A DNA stretch of 64,000 bases from the NCBI RefSeq assembly GCF_010078385.1, contig NZ_SIJC01000001.1, positions 372,001 through 436,000 of the forward strand, given 5' to 3'. The notes under the pieces are model-generated. The model worked only from the letters and a program-made list of their open reading frames with translations, did not search any database and had not been told where the DNA came from. The DNA is from Chengkuizengella sediminis (lineage in GTDB: Bacteria; Bacillota; Bacilli; Paenibacillales; KCTC-33759). Below are positions 63,509 through 64,000 of this stretch, in pieces. Each line of letters opens with the position of its first letter. The stretch's first letter is position 1. The position numbers and the translations under genes are program-made.

Positions 63509-63661
63509 ATGAATTCAAACGAATATCAAATTGCTCAATTAAATAACGAACAAATTGAAGAAATAAAACATTTAGAAAGCAAAATTAAAAATAAATCAGG
63601 AGATATCGTCACTTTAGTTGCCTATTCTAATACAAATGAGGATGAGAATACTCAAAAGTAA
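63509..63661 (+). CDS. Small conserved-looking protein, 50 residues
   Basis: A short acidic protein (NEYQIAQLNNEQIEEIKHLE start region, then VTLVAYSNTNEDENTQK) of unknown function. A helix is followed by one strand. GAGGTG before ATG 63509 is good, and a terminator follows. It is 68 bases after the tRNA-like sequence and may share its transcript. Confidence 0.65.
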   Translation: MNSNEYQIAQLNNEQIEEIKHLESKIKNKSGDIVTLVAYSNTNEDENTQK

Positions 63662-63694
63662 GATTTACTCATCATGAACATTAAAAAAGAAAAA

Positions 63695-63724
63695 AAGTTC
63701 TTCTAAATTGAAGAACTTCTTTAA
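63695..63724. terminator. Bidirectional terminator
   Basis: AAGTTCTTC / GAAGAACTT with a six-base loop, A tract before and T-rich after; between the small gene and the converging desulfhydrase gene. Confidence 0.8.
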
Positions 63725-63757
63725 ATAAAATAAAAAATCCAACTCCCTCTCCAATGC

Positions 63758-64000
63758 CTAACTACTATGCACAACAAAGTCATTTAAAACAGTATTGGTA
63801 TATGCATAAAGCGCTGGGGAACCGCCAGTATGAACAAAAAGAATTTGATCATCTGAATTAAAATAACCTTTTCGTATTAAATCAATCATTCCTGCCATTG
63901 TTTTCCCTGAATATACTGGATCAAGTAAGATGCCCTCTGTTCTAGCAACTAATTGAATTGCTTCCACCATTTCATCTGTAGGTAAGGAATAACCAGGTCC
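63758..64000 (-). CDS. D-cysteine desulfhydrase-like PLP enzyme, 3' part
   Basis: The open frame runs off the window. The last 80 residues begin [19 protein letters not shown] and include [19 protein letters not shown] and [13 protein letters not shown], matching the C-terminus of D-cysteine desulfhydrase / ACC deaminase family enzymes, which release pyruvate, ammonia and sulfide. The PLP-lysine lies outside. D-cysteine versus ACC as substrate cannot be told from this part. Confidence 0.85.
   Translation of the reverse strand, partial: GPGYSLPTDEMVEAIQLVARTEGILLDPVYSGKTMAGMIDLIRKGYFNSDDQILFVHTGGSPALYAYTNTVLNDFVVHSS

Overview
The window is AT-rich, densely coded DNA from a spore-forming Bacillales bacterium, most likely Paenibacillaceae-like. 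The evidence is gene content: RicF/YlbF, YlaN, YugN-like, DUF1885, DUF3055, a LnrJKLMN-like module, CcpA, and an rpsD / tyrS / class A PBP / acsA / ccpA neighbourhood that resembles the Bacillus rpsD-tyrS-acsA-ccpA region without acuABC. Many genes appear to start at TTG or GTG placed 7-9 bases after a strong Shine-Dalgarno. The genus cannot be fixed from the sequence alone.

Layout. 1-9,989: the end of a chemotaxis receptor; ylbG and ylbF/ricF separated by an opposite-strand asparaginase; an XPB-type helicase translationally coupled to a large partner that carries the same accessory domain; CBS, M20 peptidase and YugN genes; and an FtsW/SpoVE-type SEDS protein. 10,065-14,578: Asp23, YlaN, an HPr-like protein without the active histidine, aminopeptidase AmpS and a GAF-GGDEF diguanylate cyclase. 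14,579-24,108: rpsD with a long structured leader, tyrS, a PBP with C-terminal fibronectin domains, acsA with a candidate cre, mtnN and ccpA. 24,323-33,460: VanZ and DJ-1 proteins, PTS enzyme I, a Gln/Asn/Ser/Thr-rich repeat protein, aroA, a fluC pair, a rhodanese, aroK and gnd.

33,730-40,652: a LnrJKLMN-like two-component/ABC export module and a short-chain dehydrogenase lacking the catalytic Tyr/Lys. 40,821-47,185 is accessory and partly decaying. It holds a lipoprotein with two helix-extended-loop-helix-like repeats, and a TAXI-type TRAP operon under a perfect cre in which both the binding protein and the permease are frameshifted. It also holds a truncated DUF1054 gene directly followed by a complete, compositionally different copy, and a phage-like HNH nuclease with a 45-residue companion.

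47,186-59,065: two paralogous cysteine-rich proteins, 11 kb apart, with the same promoter-like element upstream. Between them lie a TetR-controlled ABC exporter with a palindromic operator, an MFS exporter, Ohr, a MITE-like repeat, speA, several DUF genes and a small unknown gene with a LexA-box promoter. 59,153-61,611 is a three-gene unit made of a LigA-like small peptide, a GT2 glycosyltransferase and a UDP-sulfoquinovose-synthase-like enzyme. It is the best candidate here for an undescribed surface or peptide glycosylation system. The window ends with DUF3892, CvfC, a tRNA-like sequence, a small protein and the end of a D-cysteine desulfhydrase-like gene.

CcpA, encoded here, probably acts on at least two sites in the window (acsA and the TRAP operon). 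No prophage, CRISPR array, rRNA operon or autonomous transposase was seen.
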